Source: Paenibacillus sp. sptzw28 (GTDB taxonomy: Bacteria; Bacillota; Bacilli; Paenibacillales; Paenibacillaceae). Taken from it: a stretch of 64,000 nucleotides of DNA. The position numbers and the translations under genes were made by a program. Shown piece by piece: positions 25,583-34,750 of this stretch; position 1 is the first letter of the stretch; each line of letters opens with the position of its first letter. The notes beneath the pieces are model-generated. The model was not told the origin of the DNA. It saw nothing but the letters and a program-made list of their open reading frames with translations, and did no database searches. Location: positions 2,561,501-2,625,500 of the forward strand of contig NZ_CP080545.1 in assembly GCF_019550795.1 (NCBI RefSeq), read 5' to 3'.

Positions 25583-26143
25583 ATGAGCAAGCGACAGGAT
25601 ATTATAAACGCAACTCTTGATCTTATTGATGAAATTGGGTTGCAGTCAGTCACGATTGCGCAAATATTGAAAAAAGCAAATGTGGGCTCGGGCACCTTAT
25701 TTAATTACTTCAGCACGAAGGAAGACCTTGTAAACGAGACGTACAGTGAGGCAAGAAGAAGGATGGGTCGGAGCCTTCTAGCTAACTACGATTCCAGTTT
25801 AAGTGTGTATGAGAGGTTGAAACATCTTCAACTGAACAGGCTTCGCTTTGGAATGACATTTCCTAAGGAGTTTCTGTTTATCGACAGCTACTCCTATTCT
25901 CCATATATTTTGCCGGAATTACGAAACCTGGATGAAACCGGCTCTGCTGCCGAAACGTTATCCGTTATTATTCAGGGCCAGAAACAGGGATTGATTAAAG
26001 AGATGGATCCCCACCTGTGCCATCAGCTTATTCATGGCATCGTCGCCTCAGTCGTTAAAGGTTATTTCATTCAGAGGTATCCGCTGGATGAACTGCAGGA
26101 GCAGCAAATTCTTGAGGCATGTTGGAAGGCTATTAAGTTGTAG
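25583..26143 (+). CDS. TetR-family transcriptional regulator
   Basis: A 186-aa repressor. The N-terminal helix-turn-helix is typical: IINATLDLIDEIGLQSVTIA followed by QILKKANVGSGTLFNYFSTKEDLVN (residues about 5-50). The C-terminal ligand domain has no assignable ligand. The ATG at 25583 has GAGG eight bases upstream; an upstream GTG is less likely. Its position, divergent from the hydrolase and truncated MFS genes, fits a local regulator of an efflux/detoxification pair. Confidence 0.88.
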   Translation: MSKRQDIINATLDLIDEIGLQSVTIAQILKKANVGSGTLFNYFSTKEDLVNETYSEARRRMGRSLLANYDSSLSVYERLKHLQLNRLRFGMTFPKEFLFIDSYSYSPYILPELRNLDETGSAAETLSVIIQGQKQGLIKEMDPHLCHQLIHGIVASVVKGYFIQRYPLDELQEQQILEACWKAIKL

Positions 26144-26296
26144 CGGATAATCTGGTTTAATTGAATCGAATATGGGTAGATATCGTTTAGTGCTGATTAA
26201 AGCAGCAGACGGATTTCAGGAATTGGGGAGCTTTTTAGGGGCCGTATGGTTCTTAACATCAATCGCCAAAGCGCATATTAATGGAGGAAATCGTCT

Positions 26297-26770
26297 ATGA
26301 GCGAACAACTTAAAGAAAAGAAGACGGGCACTAATCATTTTGTAGGCGGAATAGGAGCAGTCTATGTTCCGGTTAGTGATTTTTGGACATCCAAGACATG
26401 GTATGAAGAAGTCCTCGATTTAAAATGGGGAGGCCATTGTTTTCATTTTGAAGACAATGAAACAACTTTATTTTTAGTCGAAACAAAGAATCACGAAAAA
26501 CCGCATTTAAATTTCATCTCAAAAGGCAGTTATGAAATGTTTATTCTCACTTTGAATATTAAAAAAAAGGAATTATTTGAAGAGTTTCACCGACGCGTTG
26601 TTGCTTTGGGAGTAAGAGTGGAAAATATCGAGAATCGTGGTATCTGCGGGGATAATTTTAGATTATATGACCCCGATGGTAATAAAATAGATATATGGAA
26701 TACCGATTATCGACATGTAACAGCCTCTCAGTGGGGATCGACGGCAGGAACACTGGAAGAAAGCATTTGA
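26297..26770 (+). CDS. VOC (glyoxalase/bleomycin-resistance) family protein
   Basis: A 157-aa protein of the vicinal oxygen chelate fold. The pattern IGAVYVPVSDFWTSKTWYEE (near residue 20), ETTLFLVE and the terminal FRLYDPDGNKIDIWNTD are characteristic. The first metal ligand position seems replaced (VPVSD), so metal binding is doubtful. Such proteins act as lyases, dioxygenases or drug-binding resistance proteins; the role here is open. The ribosome-binding site GGAGG precedes the ATG. AT-rich compared with the TetR gene. Confidence 0.82.
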   Translation: MSEQLKEKKTGTNHFVGGIGAVYVPVSDFWTSKTWYEEVLDLKWGGHCFHFEDNETTLFLVETKNHEKPHLNFISKGSYEMFILTLNIKKKELFEEFHRRVVALGVRVENIENRGICGDNFRLYDPDGNKIDIWNTDYRHVTASQWGSTAGTLEESI

Positions 26771-26815
26771 AAATCCGCAGATCAGCGAATGAATACATAC
26801 TGAAGAACAAGAATT

Positions 26816-27394
26816 ATGAGATCGCGGACTAATACGATTGAGCACATACAATATCAAGCGAAGATGGTCTCGAGGCTAATTCACCACGATCTGGCTGCTA
26901 TTCATGTTCAGGATGCCCCCCTTACTGAAAATCCTTGGTCAAAGGGGCATCGGATAGCATGGCAAACTGATGGATTTCCGGCGGAAATACCTGTGGAGGC
27001 TCAAGAGATTATTAATAATTTACTTCAAAGGGTAAACCTGAAAGAGGATTATAAAGTTCAAATTGTTCATGGCGATTTGTCGGGAAATATTCTTTTTGAC
27101 GAAGTATTGAGCCCTTTGATAATTGACTTTTCCCCAACAATTGCCCCTGTAGAATATGCGGAAGCAATTTTAGTATGTGATTGTATCGCGTGGCAGGGAA
27201 GCGAGATTTCTGAGATAGAGCTGCTTCCTAATGATGAACTGTACAGTGAGATGATTATAAGGGCTATTATTTTCCGTTTAGCAGTTTCGGCAATTTTGTC
27301 TAATGGTGATTATCATAAATTTGTATGCGAATATAATGCGTACAAACCTATTATTGATTATATGAAGCAAGATTCTTGGGAGGACATACGATGA
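26816..27394 (+). pseudogene. Aminoglycoside-phosphotransferase-like kinase, N-terminus missing
   Basis: A 192-codon fragment with the kinase catalytic loop HGDLSGNILF (catalytic Asp and Asn) and the metal-binding IIDFSPTIAPVEYAEAI segment. The nucleotide-binding N-lobe expected before residue 1 (about 80-100 residues) is absent, and the short stretch upstream does not encode it. There is no good ribosome-binding site. The protein is probably not active. Its stop overlaps the NUDIX start in ATGA. Confidence 0.7.
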
Positions 27395-27846
27395 AGATGA
27401 GAAGTTCTGTCTGCGCCTTGATTATTAGAGATAACCATGTCTTGACCATTAAGAAACACGATAAGGACATATCTGAATATATACTCCCAGGTGGAGGGCA
27501 AGAGTTCGGGGAAACTCTGGCAGATGCTCTCCGCAGAGAAGTCAGAGAAGAGGTGGGTGCAAGCATTAATAACATAAGATTGTTATTTGTGCGGGAGTAT
27601 ATTGGCAAGAATCATGAACATTCAATACGTGATAAAGAAATACATGTTATAAGCCATATTTTCACATGCGACCTTGATGAAGAAGGTAAATACCCACTGG
27701 AACCAGACGATGACCAAGTTGGAATGGAGTGGATAAACATAGAAGAATTAAAGGACTACAACTTCTATCCGAAGGAGCTTATTAAACTTCTTAAGAAAGA
27801 CAACCTTGAGAATCCTAAAGAAATCTATATTGGAGATATAAATTGA
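27391..27846 (+). CDS. NUDIX hydrolase
   Basis: A 151-aa NUDIX hydrolase with a complete box: GGGQEFGETLADALRREVRE followed by EVGA (near residues 33-56). The ATG at 27391 is seven bases behind GGGAGG and overlaps the stop of the kinase remnant. The fold and the ILPGGGQEFGE segment are like ADP-ribose or nucleotide-sugar NUDIX proteins, but the substrate cannot be named. Confidence 0.85.
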   Translation: MKMRSSVCALIIRDNHVLTIKKHDKDISEYILPGGGQEFGETLADALRREVREEVGASINNIRLLFVREYIGKNHEHSIRDKEIHVISHIFTCDLDEEGKYPLEPDDDQVGMEWINIEELKDYNFYPKELIKLLKKDNLENPKEIYIGDIN

Positions 27847-27893
27847 AAAGGCTGTCCCGCAGATGCCGGGCATCGGCTGCGGGATCAGCTTTT
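27846..27893 (+). terminator. Bidirectional terminator between convergent genes
   Basis: AAAAGGCTGTCCCGCAG pairs with CTGCGGGATCAGCTTTT with one bulged base on either arm. Both strands carry a short T-tract, so it can end the NUDIX transcript and the solute-binding-protein transcript from the other side. Confidence 0.75.
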
Positions 27894-27905
27894 ACTTAAC
27901 CTGCG

Positions 27906-29339
27906 TTATTCGTTCAAATAAGTGTTGATACGGTTGGCGATCGATTTGGCAACAGCATCCGCCGATTTGCTGCCGGAGAAATAAGCTGCGGATTCCTGGA
28001 TGATCATACTGATCACTTTCGGATCTTGATTACTGTACTTGCCAACGGACGGCACTAAGTCAAGCACTTTGTCGATATCCTCGTCACTCAGGGTGGGGTG
28101 GGTTACTACACCGTCCGGATTCTTAATTGAGATTTGTGGCTTTCTTCCCTCGGTTCCTGTACCATCAAGCATTTGCTGCGTCTCTACAAGCTTGTTTTTG
28201 AGCGCTGCCTTGTTAACAGCAAAGTTCATCATGGACCTCGCACTCTGCATTTCTTCAGAAAGCAAGAATTTGACGAACGACCAAGCCGCATCCTTCACCT
28301 TCGATTTTGCATTCAGTCCAAGCACCAGATTTGATTTGAACGGAATGCCCTCATCCTTACCGGTTCCCGGCGGACGAAGCATGGCCTGTGATTTCCCACC
28401 CAACTTCGGCATCAGAACTAAATCCATCGGATTACTCATGCTTATCTTGTTAAAACTTGTATTGTTCGGTGCCATATTTTCCTCGGTTGCAACACCGCTA
28501 TCATAGAGCTTCTTGACATTTTCCATATACGCTCGAAAGGCGTCTGCATCGAAGACTGTGGAATCGCCGTCTTTCTTCACCAGCTCCCCATAAACCGATT
28601 GGACGAGAAATCCGAGCATCTTGGCGGGCGTCACGCTAGCAATGCCGTATTTGCCGTCAGTTTTCGTTTTTATCAATAGGTCGACGAATTGATCCCATGT
28701 CCAGGTTTTGTGGTCCAGACTATTTTGCTTGAGCAAGGAGTCGTCCCCGAGCATAACATCCAGCGAAAATGAAGTAGGGATGCCGTACAAGCCGCTGCCT
28801 TTCGAAACGCCGTCAAAGATGTTCTCATAATAATCCGATTTATTGAAGCTGCTATCTTTGCCGGCCAGTTCGTTCCAATCCATCAGCAGCTCTTTGTCCG
28901 CATACTTACCGACAGGCAGATTCTCCACAGAGATAATGTCTGACGCGTTACCCGACATGAGCGCGGTATTGACGCTGTTTGCGTATTTTTCCAATTCTTC
29001 AGTTTTTGTACCCGAATCCTCTCCCGAATTCTCTCCCGAACCCTGCCTCATGATGACTTTGTCGCCGCTGCTCGTGTCAGCGGGAACAAGTTCATTGACT
29101 TGAACGTCGATATTGGGATTCGCAGCTTCGAATTTCTGCTCCGCTTCTGCGAGAAAACGGTCCTTGGTCAGCACGGACATCGTCACGACTGTTTTGCCAT
29201 TCGACGTTTCAGGCTTACTGTCGGTTGGAGTCGGCGTCCCTTCCGGAGCGTTGTTATTCTTGCCTCCCGAGCATGCAGTCAATGCTGCGCACAGCAGGAT
29301 TAATACTCCCATTTTCCAAACTTTCGCTTGCTTTTTCAT
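27906..29339 (-). CDS. ABC transporter solute-binding lipoprotein
   Basis: A 477-aa extracellular binding protein of the sugar/oligosaccharide type. The lipobox LTAC (C23) follows a hydrophobic signal; the mature protein has the SBP family 1 pattern with TVVTMSVLTKDRFLAEAEQKFEAANPNIDVQVNEL at its start. Residues about 105-115 hold two repeats of SGE-type codons. The ribosome-binding site GGGAGG lies before the ATG. It is last in a four-gene operon after the adaptor and the two permeases. The ligand is unknown. Confidence 0.9.
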   Translation of the reverse strand: MKKQAKVWKMGVLILLCAALTACSGGKNNNAPEGTPTPTDSKPETSNGKTVVTMSVLTKDRFLAEAEQKFEAANPNIDVQVNELVPADTSSGDKVIMRQGSGENSGEDSGTKTEELEKYANSVNTALMSGNASDIISVENLPVGKYADKELLMDWNELAGKDSSFNKSDYYENIFDGVSKGSGLYGIPTSFSLDVMLGDDSLLKQNSLDHKTWTWDQFVDLLIKTKTDGKYGIASVTPAKMLGFLVQSVYGELVKKDGDSTVFDADAFRAYMENVKKLYDSGVATEENMAPNNTSFNKISMSNPMDLVLMPKLGGKSQAMLRPPGTGKDEGIPFKSNLVLGLNAKSKVKDAAWSFVKFLLSEEMQSARSMMNFAVNKAALKNKLVETQQMLDGTGTEGRKPQISIKNPDGVVTHPTLSDEDIDKVLDLVPSVGKYSNQDPKVISMIIQESAAYFSGSKSADAVAKSIANRINTYLNE

Positions 29340-29370
29340 TTTCGTTTCCTCCCGAATTCATTCGATTATT

Positions 29371-30459
29371 TTAATAACGGACGCGGTCTCCATCGCTGAG
29401 CGGTTCGCTGGATTCCGTAACGAATTTCTCATCAGGCATCAGCCCTTCCGTAACTACGGTATCTCCGTTCTCGTCTTTGACCGTTACGTATGTTTTACTG
29501 GCGTAATAGGCGGCACCGAGCGGACCGTCTTTCTCGGTCACAGTGAATACGTAGTCACCATCATTGTCGCTTTTGAGAACAGACTTCGGGATCTGCATCC
29601 CGAAAGATTTGCTCTGGTTAGAAATGCTGACGGAAGCTTTCAAACCAGGCTGCAGCTTGGGGTCCTGGACTTCGAATGTAATTTTTTTATTGTCGCTGTT
29701 GTCGTTAGCCGATGCGCCTGAAGCATCCTCGATTTCGGAGATAATACCGTCTACTCTCCTAAGTGGAACTTCATCGAGAATCACTGTGACCTTGTCGCCA
29801 ATGCGAAGCGGAGAAGCATTATCGCTGTTCGCGTTAAGGGAGAACTGATAGCCGGAAGCATCGTCTGCGATTTCGATGATTGGCTGTCCCCGGCTGGAAA
29901 AGGCGCCTTCGGAGGCGTTCAGTGAAGTAATGATACCGTCGACGGGAGCTTTCAGCGTCCGGCCTTCGGAGATTTGTTTCCGCAGGTCGTTGATTTTACG
30001 CTGCTGCATCTCCATATCGAGCTGTTGTTTTTCGATGTCGCGCTTCAGGTTCGCGATATCGGATGAATTGTCACTCCTCAGCATTGTTTTCATCTGATCC
30101 GCCATCTTGTCTAGCTGCAGCTTAAGCTGCTCGTAGCGGGTCTCCTCATCCAGAAGCGTTCTTTCCGTCGAAGCCGTATCGAAAGTGACAAGCGGATCGC
30201 CTCGATTAACGCGGTCGTTCTTGCGTTTGAGGACTTTGTCGACCTTCCATTCCCCTTCCGCATAAAGCTGCGCAGTGTGTGCCGGCTGCAGGAATCCTTC
30301 GCCCGATACGGTAAGGTCAAGACCGCCCATTTCGGGCTTCGAGACCGTCACTTTGGGCAGGGACATTCCCTGAATCGTGTTGGATAAAAACGTAAGAACG
30401 AGAAGAATGGCGAAAAAAAGGCCGATCATCCAGCCAAGCGTCTTTTTTCTTCGCTGCAT
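29371..30459 (-). CDS. HlyD/MacA-type membrane-fusion adaptor
   Basis: A 362-aa efflux-type adaptor with one N-terminal membrane helix (about 9-28), a split lipoyl domain (GEWKVDKVLKRKNDRVNRGD and GRTLKAPVDGIITSLNASEG), a coiled-coil hairpin in between (about 95-165, with QLDKMADQMK and KRDIEKQQLDMEMQQRKIND) and a beta-barrel C-terminal part. In Gram-positive bacteria such proteins usually pair with MacB-like exporters, which are absent here; instead it sits between sugar-type permeases and a binding protein. AGGAGG precedes the ATG. Confidence 0.88.
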   Translation of the reverse strand: MQRRKKTLGWMIGLFFAILLVLTFLSNTIQGMSLPKVTVSKPEMGGLDLTVSGEGFLQPAHTAQLYAEGEWKVDKVLKRKNDRVNRGDPLVTFDTASTERTLLDEETRYEQLKLQLDKMADQMKTMLRSDNSSDIANLKRDIEKQQLDMEMQQRKINDLRKQISEGRTLKAPVDGIITSLNASEGAFSSRGQPIIEIADDASGYQFSLNANSDNASPLRIGDKVTVILDEVPLRRVDGIISEIEDASGASANDNSDNKKITFEVQDPKLQPGLKASVSISNQSKSFGMQIPKSVLKSDNDGDYVFTVTEKDGPLGAAYYASKTYVTVKDENGDTVVTEGLMPDEKFVTESSEPLSDGDRVRY

Positions 30460-30544
30460 GTGCGGTGTAAACCTCCTAACCAGAGACGGTTTTTAATGAG
30501 AAATGAGAGCAAACGATCCAACTTCGGAAGCTTGCGCTTTAGGG

Positions 30545-31417
30545 TTATCCTTTGATTCCCGACATTTGAATGCCTTCGACGAGATGCTCTTCGCCGTAGA
30601 GGAATATAAGCACCATCGGCGTCATGTACAGGACAGATGCGGCGAATGCAACCCCCCGCGCTCCTTCAGCGATATTCGTCAAGTAGACGGACAAGGGCTG
30701 GCGAATTGGCTCGGTCAGAAACAAGATCGGCTGCTCGACCATGTTCCAGTTATCGACAAATGATAAGAGGATAAGCGCGGCGATGCCCGGTTTGGCGAGC
30801 GGCAGCGCAATATGAATAAATGCCCGCAGCCCACCTGCGCCGTCGATTTTCACTGCTTCCATATAAGCGTCCGGAATGCCTGACATAAACTGCCGCATCA
30901 GGAACACTCCGAACGAAGCAAAGATACCGGGCAGTACAATTGCACCATAACTGTTTAAGAGACCAAGCTTATCCGCCACCAGGTAATTGGGTACGAGCGT
31001 AACCTGAAACGGCATGAGCATTGTGAGCAAATATATAAAGAAGAGCTTGTCTCTGCCCGGGAAAGCCAATTTTGCGAACGCAAATCCGGCTAACGTGCCA
31101 ATAATCGCCTGACCGACAATAATGGGGAGCGTCAGCTTAACTGAATTCCAGAAGTGCAGCAGGAATTTCGGCCGCTTAAGCAGCAGTTCGCCGAATTGGG
31201 AGAGCGTGACGCTTTCCGGAATGAGGCGGATGGCTGTATTCTTGCGGGCATCTGTGGAATCCGAGCCGCCCAAAGAATCATAATGGCGGCCGATTTCGTC
31301 CTCGGACATGAACGAGTTGCTGACCGTCAGTACAACGGGAAACAAGATTGCTAGCGCGATCAGAACAAGGAACGCCAGCTTCATGGAGATCAGGGTATTA
31401 CGCAGGGCAGTTGTCAT
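30545..31417 (-). CDS. ABC sugar permease, MalG type
   Basis: A 290-aa inner membrane permease with six helices. The EAA loop EAVKIDGAGGLRAFIHIALPLAKPG, which contacts the ATPase, is intact (about 195-220). The ATG at 31417 lies behind AAGGGAGG and overlaps the stop of the upstream permease as ATGA. An ATPase gene is not in this operon; a shared MsmK-type ATPase elsewhere is likely. The N-terminal extracellular loop is unusually long with NSFMSEDEIGRHYDSLGG. Confidence 0.9.
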   Translation of the reverse strand: MTTALRNTLISMKLAFLVLIALAILFPVVLTVSNSFMSEDEIGRHYDSLGGSDSTDARKNTAIRLIPESVTLSQFGELLLKRPKFLLHFWNSVKLTLPIIVGQAIIGTLAGFAFAKLAFPGRDKLFFIYLLTMLMPFQVTLVPNYLVADKLGLLNSYGAIVLPGIFASFGVFLMRQFMSGIPDAYMEAVKIDGAGGLRAFIHIALPLAKPGIAALILLSFVDNWNMVEQPILFLTEPIRQPLSVYLTNIAEGARGVAFAASVLYMTPMVLIFLYGEEHLVEGIQMSGIKG

Positions 31418-32292
31418 TGATCGAGCGCCTCCCTTGATCGTCTTTCCGCCCGGAAAAGGAAGTACACCGTAACACCGATCACGAGCGACAGCAAGACGGC
31501 AGCAGCAGTCAGCTTTGGATAGTCCAGCGACTGGAACATGTTGTTCATGAAATGCTGCAGCGTATAAATGGAGTCGTGCGGGTAGGCGCCGGCCACCAAA
31601 TAAGCTTCCCGGAATACCTTGAACGATTGGACGATGCTGATGACGATGACGAAAAAGGAAGTCGGTGCGAGTCCCGGCCATGTAATGTGCAGGAACGTAC
31701 GAAAGTTTCCCGCACCGTCTATGGACGCCGATTCGTATTGTTCCGTCGGGATGTTAGACAAGCCGGCAAGGAAAATGATCAGGTTATAACCGGCGTTTTT
31801 CCAAAGGAATGCGGCCAGCATGACGGCAAATGCCCAGCTTGTGTTCATCCAATCGACGGGAATCAGCCCCCATTTCAAGAAAACACCGTTGATCGCTCCG
31901 TTCCATTGAAACAACGTCTGCCATACCAGAATTACGGAAGCGACAGGTACAACCAACGGAAGCAGGAACATCGTCCGCAGCGGCCCGCGAAAAGGTATCT
32001 CCCCTTTGAGAAGCAAAGCAAGTCCCAGAGATACCGCGAAGAGCAGAGGAACACTGACGCCTGCAAACACCAGGGAATTGACGAACGCTTTGCGGAACGA
32101 ACCGCTGGCCCATAATGCTTGGTAATTATTGAGGCCAAGAAAATTACCGTTTACCGGGTTGTCGATGAGCGAGTAATAGACAACGGCCCCAAACGGGATA
32201 ATGAAAAACAAAAGAAAACCGGCGAGGCTCGGTGCCAGGAACAGCAGCGTGAACGGAGCATCCCGCAGGTATTGCCGCCTAATACGTAACAG
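31414..32292 (-). CDS. ABC sugar permease, MalF type, probable CTG start
   Basis: A permease with six helices and the EAA loop ESASIDGAGNFRTFLHITWPG. From the first listed TTG the protein lacks part of helix 1; the frame continues upstream as LLRIRRQYLRDAPFTLLFLA before the helix. The only well placed ribosome-binding site (AAGGAGGGG, near 32300) is 8 bases before a CTG at 32292, giving 292 aa, the normal length of the family. The start is therefore probably CTG (or ATT six bases earlier). It is first in the operon and divergent from the two-component regulator. Confidence 0.82.
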   Translation of the reverse strand: MLRIRRQYLRDAPFTLLFLAPSLAGFLLFFIIPFGAVVYYSLIDNPVNGNFLGLNNYQALWASGSFRKAFVNSLVFAGVSVPLLFAVSLGLALLLKGEIPFRGPLRTMFLLPLVVPVASVILVWQTLFQWNGAINGVFLKWGLIPVDWMNTSWAFAVMLAAFLWKNAGYNLIIFLAGLSNIPTEQYESASIDGAGNFRTFLHITWPGLAPTSFFVIVISIVQSFKVFREAYLVAGAYPHDSIYTLQHFMNNMFQSLDYPKLTAAAVLLSLVIGVTVYFLFRAERRSREALDQ

Positions 32293-32364
32293 ATAAATCC
32301 CCTCCTTTCCAGCGAATTGCTTCGCGTTCAGTCGTCATCATGTCCCCCATCATATCCGTACTGT

Positions 32365-32420
32365 GTGACATGAGTGTGACAGATCACAGCGTGACAAGGA
32401 GGCAGTGATTCGCCTAAAAT
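32365..32420 (+). promoter_or_regulatory. Regulator boxes GTGACA and promoter between the two-component and ABC operons
   Basis: GTGACA occurs at 32365-32370, 32376-32381 and 32391-32396. The first two are separated by five bases, the 11-bp direct-repeat spacing used by OmpR-family regulators. The third lies in the -35 position of a promoter with -10 TAAAAT at 32415-32420 (18-base spacer), pointing to the response-regulator gene. This is consistent with autoregulation; the minus-strand ABC promoter should lie in the same 170-base gap. Confidence 0.55.
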
Positions 32421-32464
32421 AAGGATGATAACATTGGAACGGCAACCTGAAAGGACGGATCCGT

Positions 32465-33160
32465 GTGAAACCGAAGGTGTTGATTGTCGAGGACGAATGG
32501 CGTATCCGCGAATTAATCGCCGATTATTTGGAGGAAGAGGGCCTGGACTGGTGTGAATGCGATCGGGGTGACATCGCCTTGGAAAGTTTCCTGCAGCATA
32601 CGCCACAGCTTGTAATTCTCGATATTTTGATGCCGGGTCTGGACGGCTATGACGTGTGCGAAGCGATCCGGGCCAAATCGGATGTACCGATCATATTTCT
32701 GACGGCTAAATCCGAAGAAGACGATGAACTGCTCGGATATGATCTTGGCGCCGACGATTACATGACGAAGCCGTTTAGCCCCAAAGTACTCGCGGCGAAA
32801 GTGAAGGCTTTGCTGAAACGGTCGGAGACGGTGAGAAAGGCGCTGTCCAGCGGCAATGACGGAGAACGGATGGAATTGGAGGAGCTGATGTTGAATGTGA
32901 CGGCGAGGGAAGCGGAGCTCGGAGGCTCTCCTCTAGTCCTCTCTCCGAAAGAATTCGATTTGCTGCTCCATTTCATCCGCAATCGCAATCGCGTACTCAG
33001 CCGCGATATGCTGCTTGACGCCGTTTGGGGTTATGATTATGAGGGAGATATCCGGACGGTCGATACTCATGTGAAACGTCTTCGGCAAAAACTTGGTGAC
33101 CGTGCCGGGTGGATCGTTACCTTGAGGGGGAACGGGTACCGGATGAAGGTGATGCCGTGA
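32465..33160 (+). CDS. OmpR/PhoB-family response regulator
   Basis: A 231-aa DNA-binding response regulator. The receiver has the phosphoacceptor D53 (LVILDILMPG), the conserved LTAKSEEDD and TKPFSP lysine; the C-terminal winged helix (about 135-230) ends with VDTHVKRLRQKLGDRAGWIV and RGNGYRM. Start is GTG at 32465. Its gene overlaps the histidine kinase start (GTGA). It is divergent from the sugar-type ABC operon, its likely target. Confidence 0.92.
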   Translation: MKPKVLIVEDEWRIRELIADYLEEEGLDWCECDRGDIALESFLQHTPQLVILDILMPGLDGYDVCEAIRAKSDVPIIFLTAKSEEDDELLGYDLGADDYMTKPFSPKVLAAKVKALLKRSETVRKALSSGNDGERMELEELMLNVTAREAELGGSPLVLSPKEFDLLLHFIRNRNRVLSRDMLLDAVWGYDYEGDIRTVDTHVKRLRQKLGDRAGWIVTLRGNGYRMKVMP

Positions 33161-34749
33161 CCCCATGGAGACATTCGGTCGCATTCCGGCTCTTCGCCAT
33201 CACCTTTCTCGTTATTATGCTCTTTCTCGGGGGACTTTTGTCGGTGCTTGCAGGGAGTTTCACCTCGTTCTATGAGCGTCGGCAAATCAAGGATATTACG
33301 TCGCAAATCAATCTTATTCGGGATAAATATGCGAGGGAAGGATGGCACTCCTCAACCGAGGGAGGGTTCCCTCCTTACTTCTATGAATTTGAAAATGACT
33401 TTTATGCGATGATTTCGCTGTTGAAGCTGGACAACGGTAGAATACTTGTCCAGAGAGGCTTAATGAGCAAGCAGAATAATATCTCCGACTATTTAGAATT
33501 GCCGCGGTTGGTGCAACCCGGCTCAGACGAAGAAGGCAAGTTTATGTTGGCACTTGCGGAATGGCACCAGGATGGGCAGGCGGTTGACCTGGTAATGAAG
33601 CAGGGCAAGACACTTGTGTATCGTTCTCATGGGATCGGTTCGGTTAATTTCGGTGGCGATCAACTTATCGTCGTCTCTCCGGTCAAATCCGACGGGAACC
33701 GAAACGGAACCTTATTGTTTGCCATTTCCTCACTGCAGCCGGTTATAGGCGCAGCGAGCGTCATCCGTGATTTTTCCTGGTATGCGTTTGGAATCGCGCT
33801 CGTTCTGGTGCCCGTTCTCGCATTCCTTTATGCCGGTATTCTTACCAGACCTCTCCGATCCTTGAACGAACTTGCCGGCAGATTGGCATCGCTGGACTTT
33901 TCCGTCCGCATCCGTTGGCGCCGCAAGGACGAGATCGGCAAGCTGGCGCAGACCTTCGATTTTCTGGCGGATAACCTGCAGGGGGCGCTGGCGGAGCTCC
34001 ACGAAGCAAACGACAAGCTGAGGGAGGATATCGAGAGGGGAAAAGCGCTTGAGCGGATGCGTCGCGATTTTGTGGCCGGGGTGTCGCATGAGCTCAAAAC
34101 GCCGCTAAGCCTGATCGGAGGGTATGCGGAAGGCTTGCAGGACAACATCGGTGCCGGAGCCAAGCGGGAGAGGTACGCGGAGGTTATCCTGGACGAGACG
34201 CGTCGCATGTCCGCCATTGTCGGTGATATGCTCGACCTGTCCCATCTTGAAGCCGGACAATACCGGCTGAACCTGGAGCCATTCGATGCGGCGGAGCTGC
34301 TGAGGGAATCGGCTGAGCGTGCGGAAGCTCTTGGAGCGGGAAGACACGTCCGAGTGGAATTGTCCATTCCGGAAGAAGAGAATGGAAACGTCGAAGTGGC
34401 GGCCGACCGGTTCCGGATCGGCCAAGTACTGACCAATCTGGTGACCAACGCCGTACGGCATGCCCCGGAAGGGGGAACGATCACGTTATCGACGATCCGG
34501 GAGGCCGGAGGATGGCTCTTCTCCGTCCATAATGAGGGAGAGCCCATTCCGCAGGTGGAGATCCCGCGCATCTGGGGCCAATTTTACCGTGTAGACAAAG
34601 CGCGTACCCGGGAAAGCGGCGGTACCGGTATCGGACTCGCCATTGTGAAGCAAATTCTCGAGCTGCATGGCAGCCGGTACGAAGCCAGGAACGAGAGGGG
34701 AGGCGTGACATTCGCTTTCACGCTTCCCGCAGCGGAAATAGTTAACTGA
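33157..34749 (+). CDS. Sensor histidine kinase
   Basis: A 530-aa membrane kinase. Two membrane helices (about 12-35 and 206-228) flank an extracellular sensor domain (about 36-205) without a recognised fold. A HAMP linker, a HisKA domain with phosphoacceptor H311 (VSHELKTPL) and an ATPase domain with N-box NLVTNAVRHAP and GGTGIGLAIVK follow. The GTG at 33157 overlaps the regulator stop and gives the proper N-terminus. With the regulator it forms a two-component system adjoining the ABC operon. Confidence 0.9.
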   Translation: MTPWRHSVAFRLFAITFLVIMLFLGGLLSVLAGSFTSFYERRQIKDITSQINLIRDKYAREGWHSSTEGGFPPYFYEFENDFYAMISLLKLDNGRILVQRGLMSKQNNISDYLELPRLVQPGSDEEGKFMLALAEWHQDGQAVDLVMKQGKTLVYRSHGIGSVNFGGDQLIVVSPVKSDGNRNGTLLFAISSLQPVIGAASVIRDFSWYAFGIALVLVPVLAFLYAGILTRPLRSLNELAGRLASLDFSVRIRWRRKDEIGKLAQTFDFLADNLQGALAELHEANDKLREDIERGKALERMRRDFVAGVSHELKTPLSLIGGYAEGLQDNIGAGAKRERYAEVILDETRRMSAIVGDMLDLSHLEAGQYRLNLEPFDAAELLRESAERAEALGAGRHVRVELSIPEEENGNVEVAADRFRIGQVLTNLVTNAVRHAPEGGTITLSTIREAGGWLFSVHNEGEPIPQVEIPRIWGQFYRVDKARTRESGGTGIGLAIVKQILELHGSRYEARNERGGVTFAFTLPAAEIVN

Positions 34750-34750
34750 G

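Noticed and set aside
33828..34571. Minus-strand open frame (247 aa) in the histidine kinase gene
   Set aside because: Antisense shadow of the kinase domain, serine- and arginine-rich low-quality translation.
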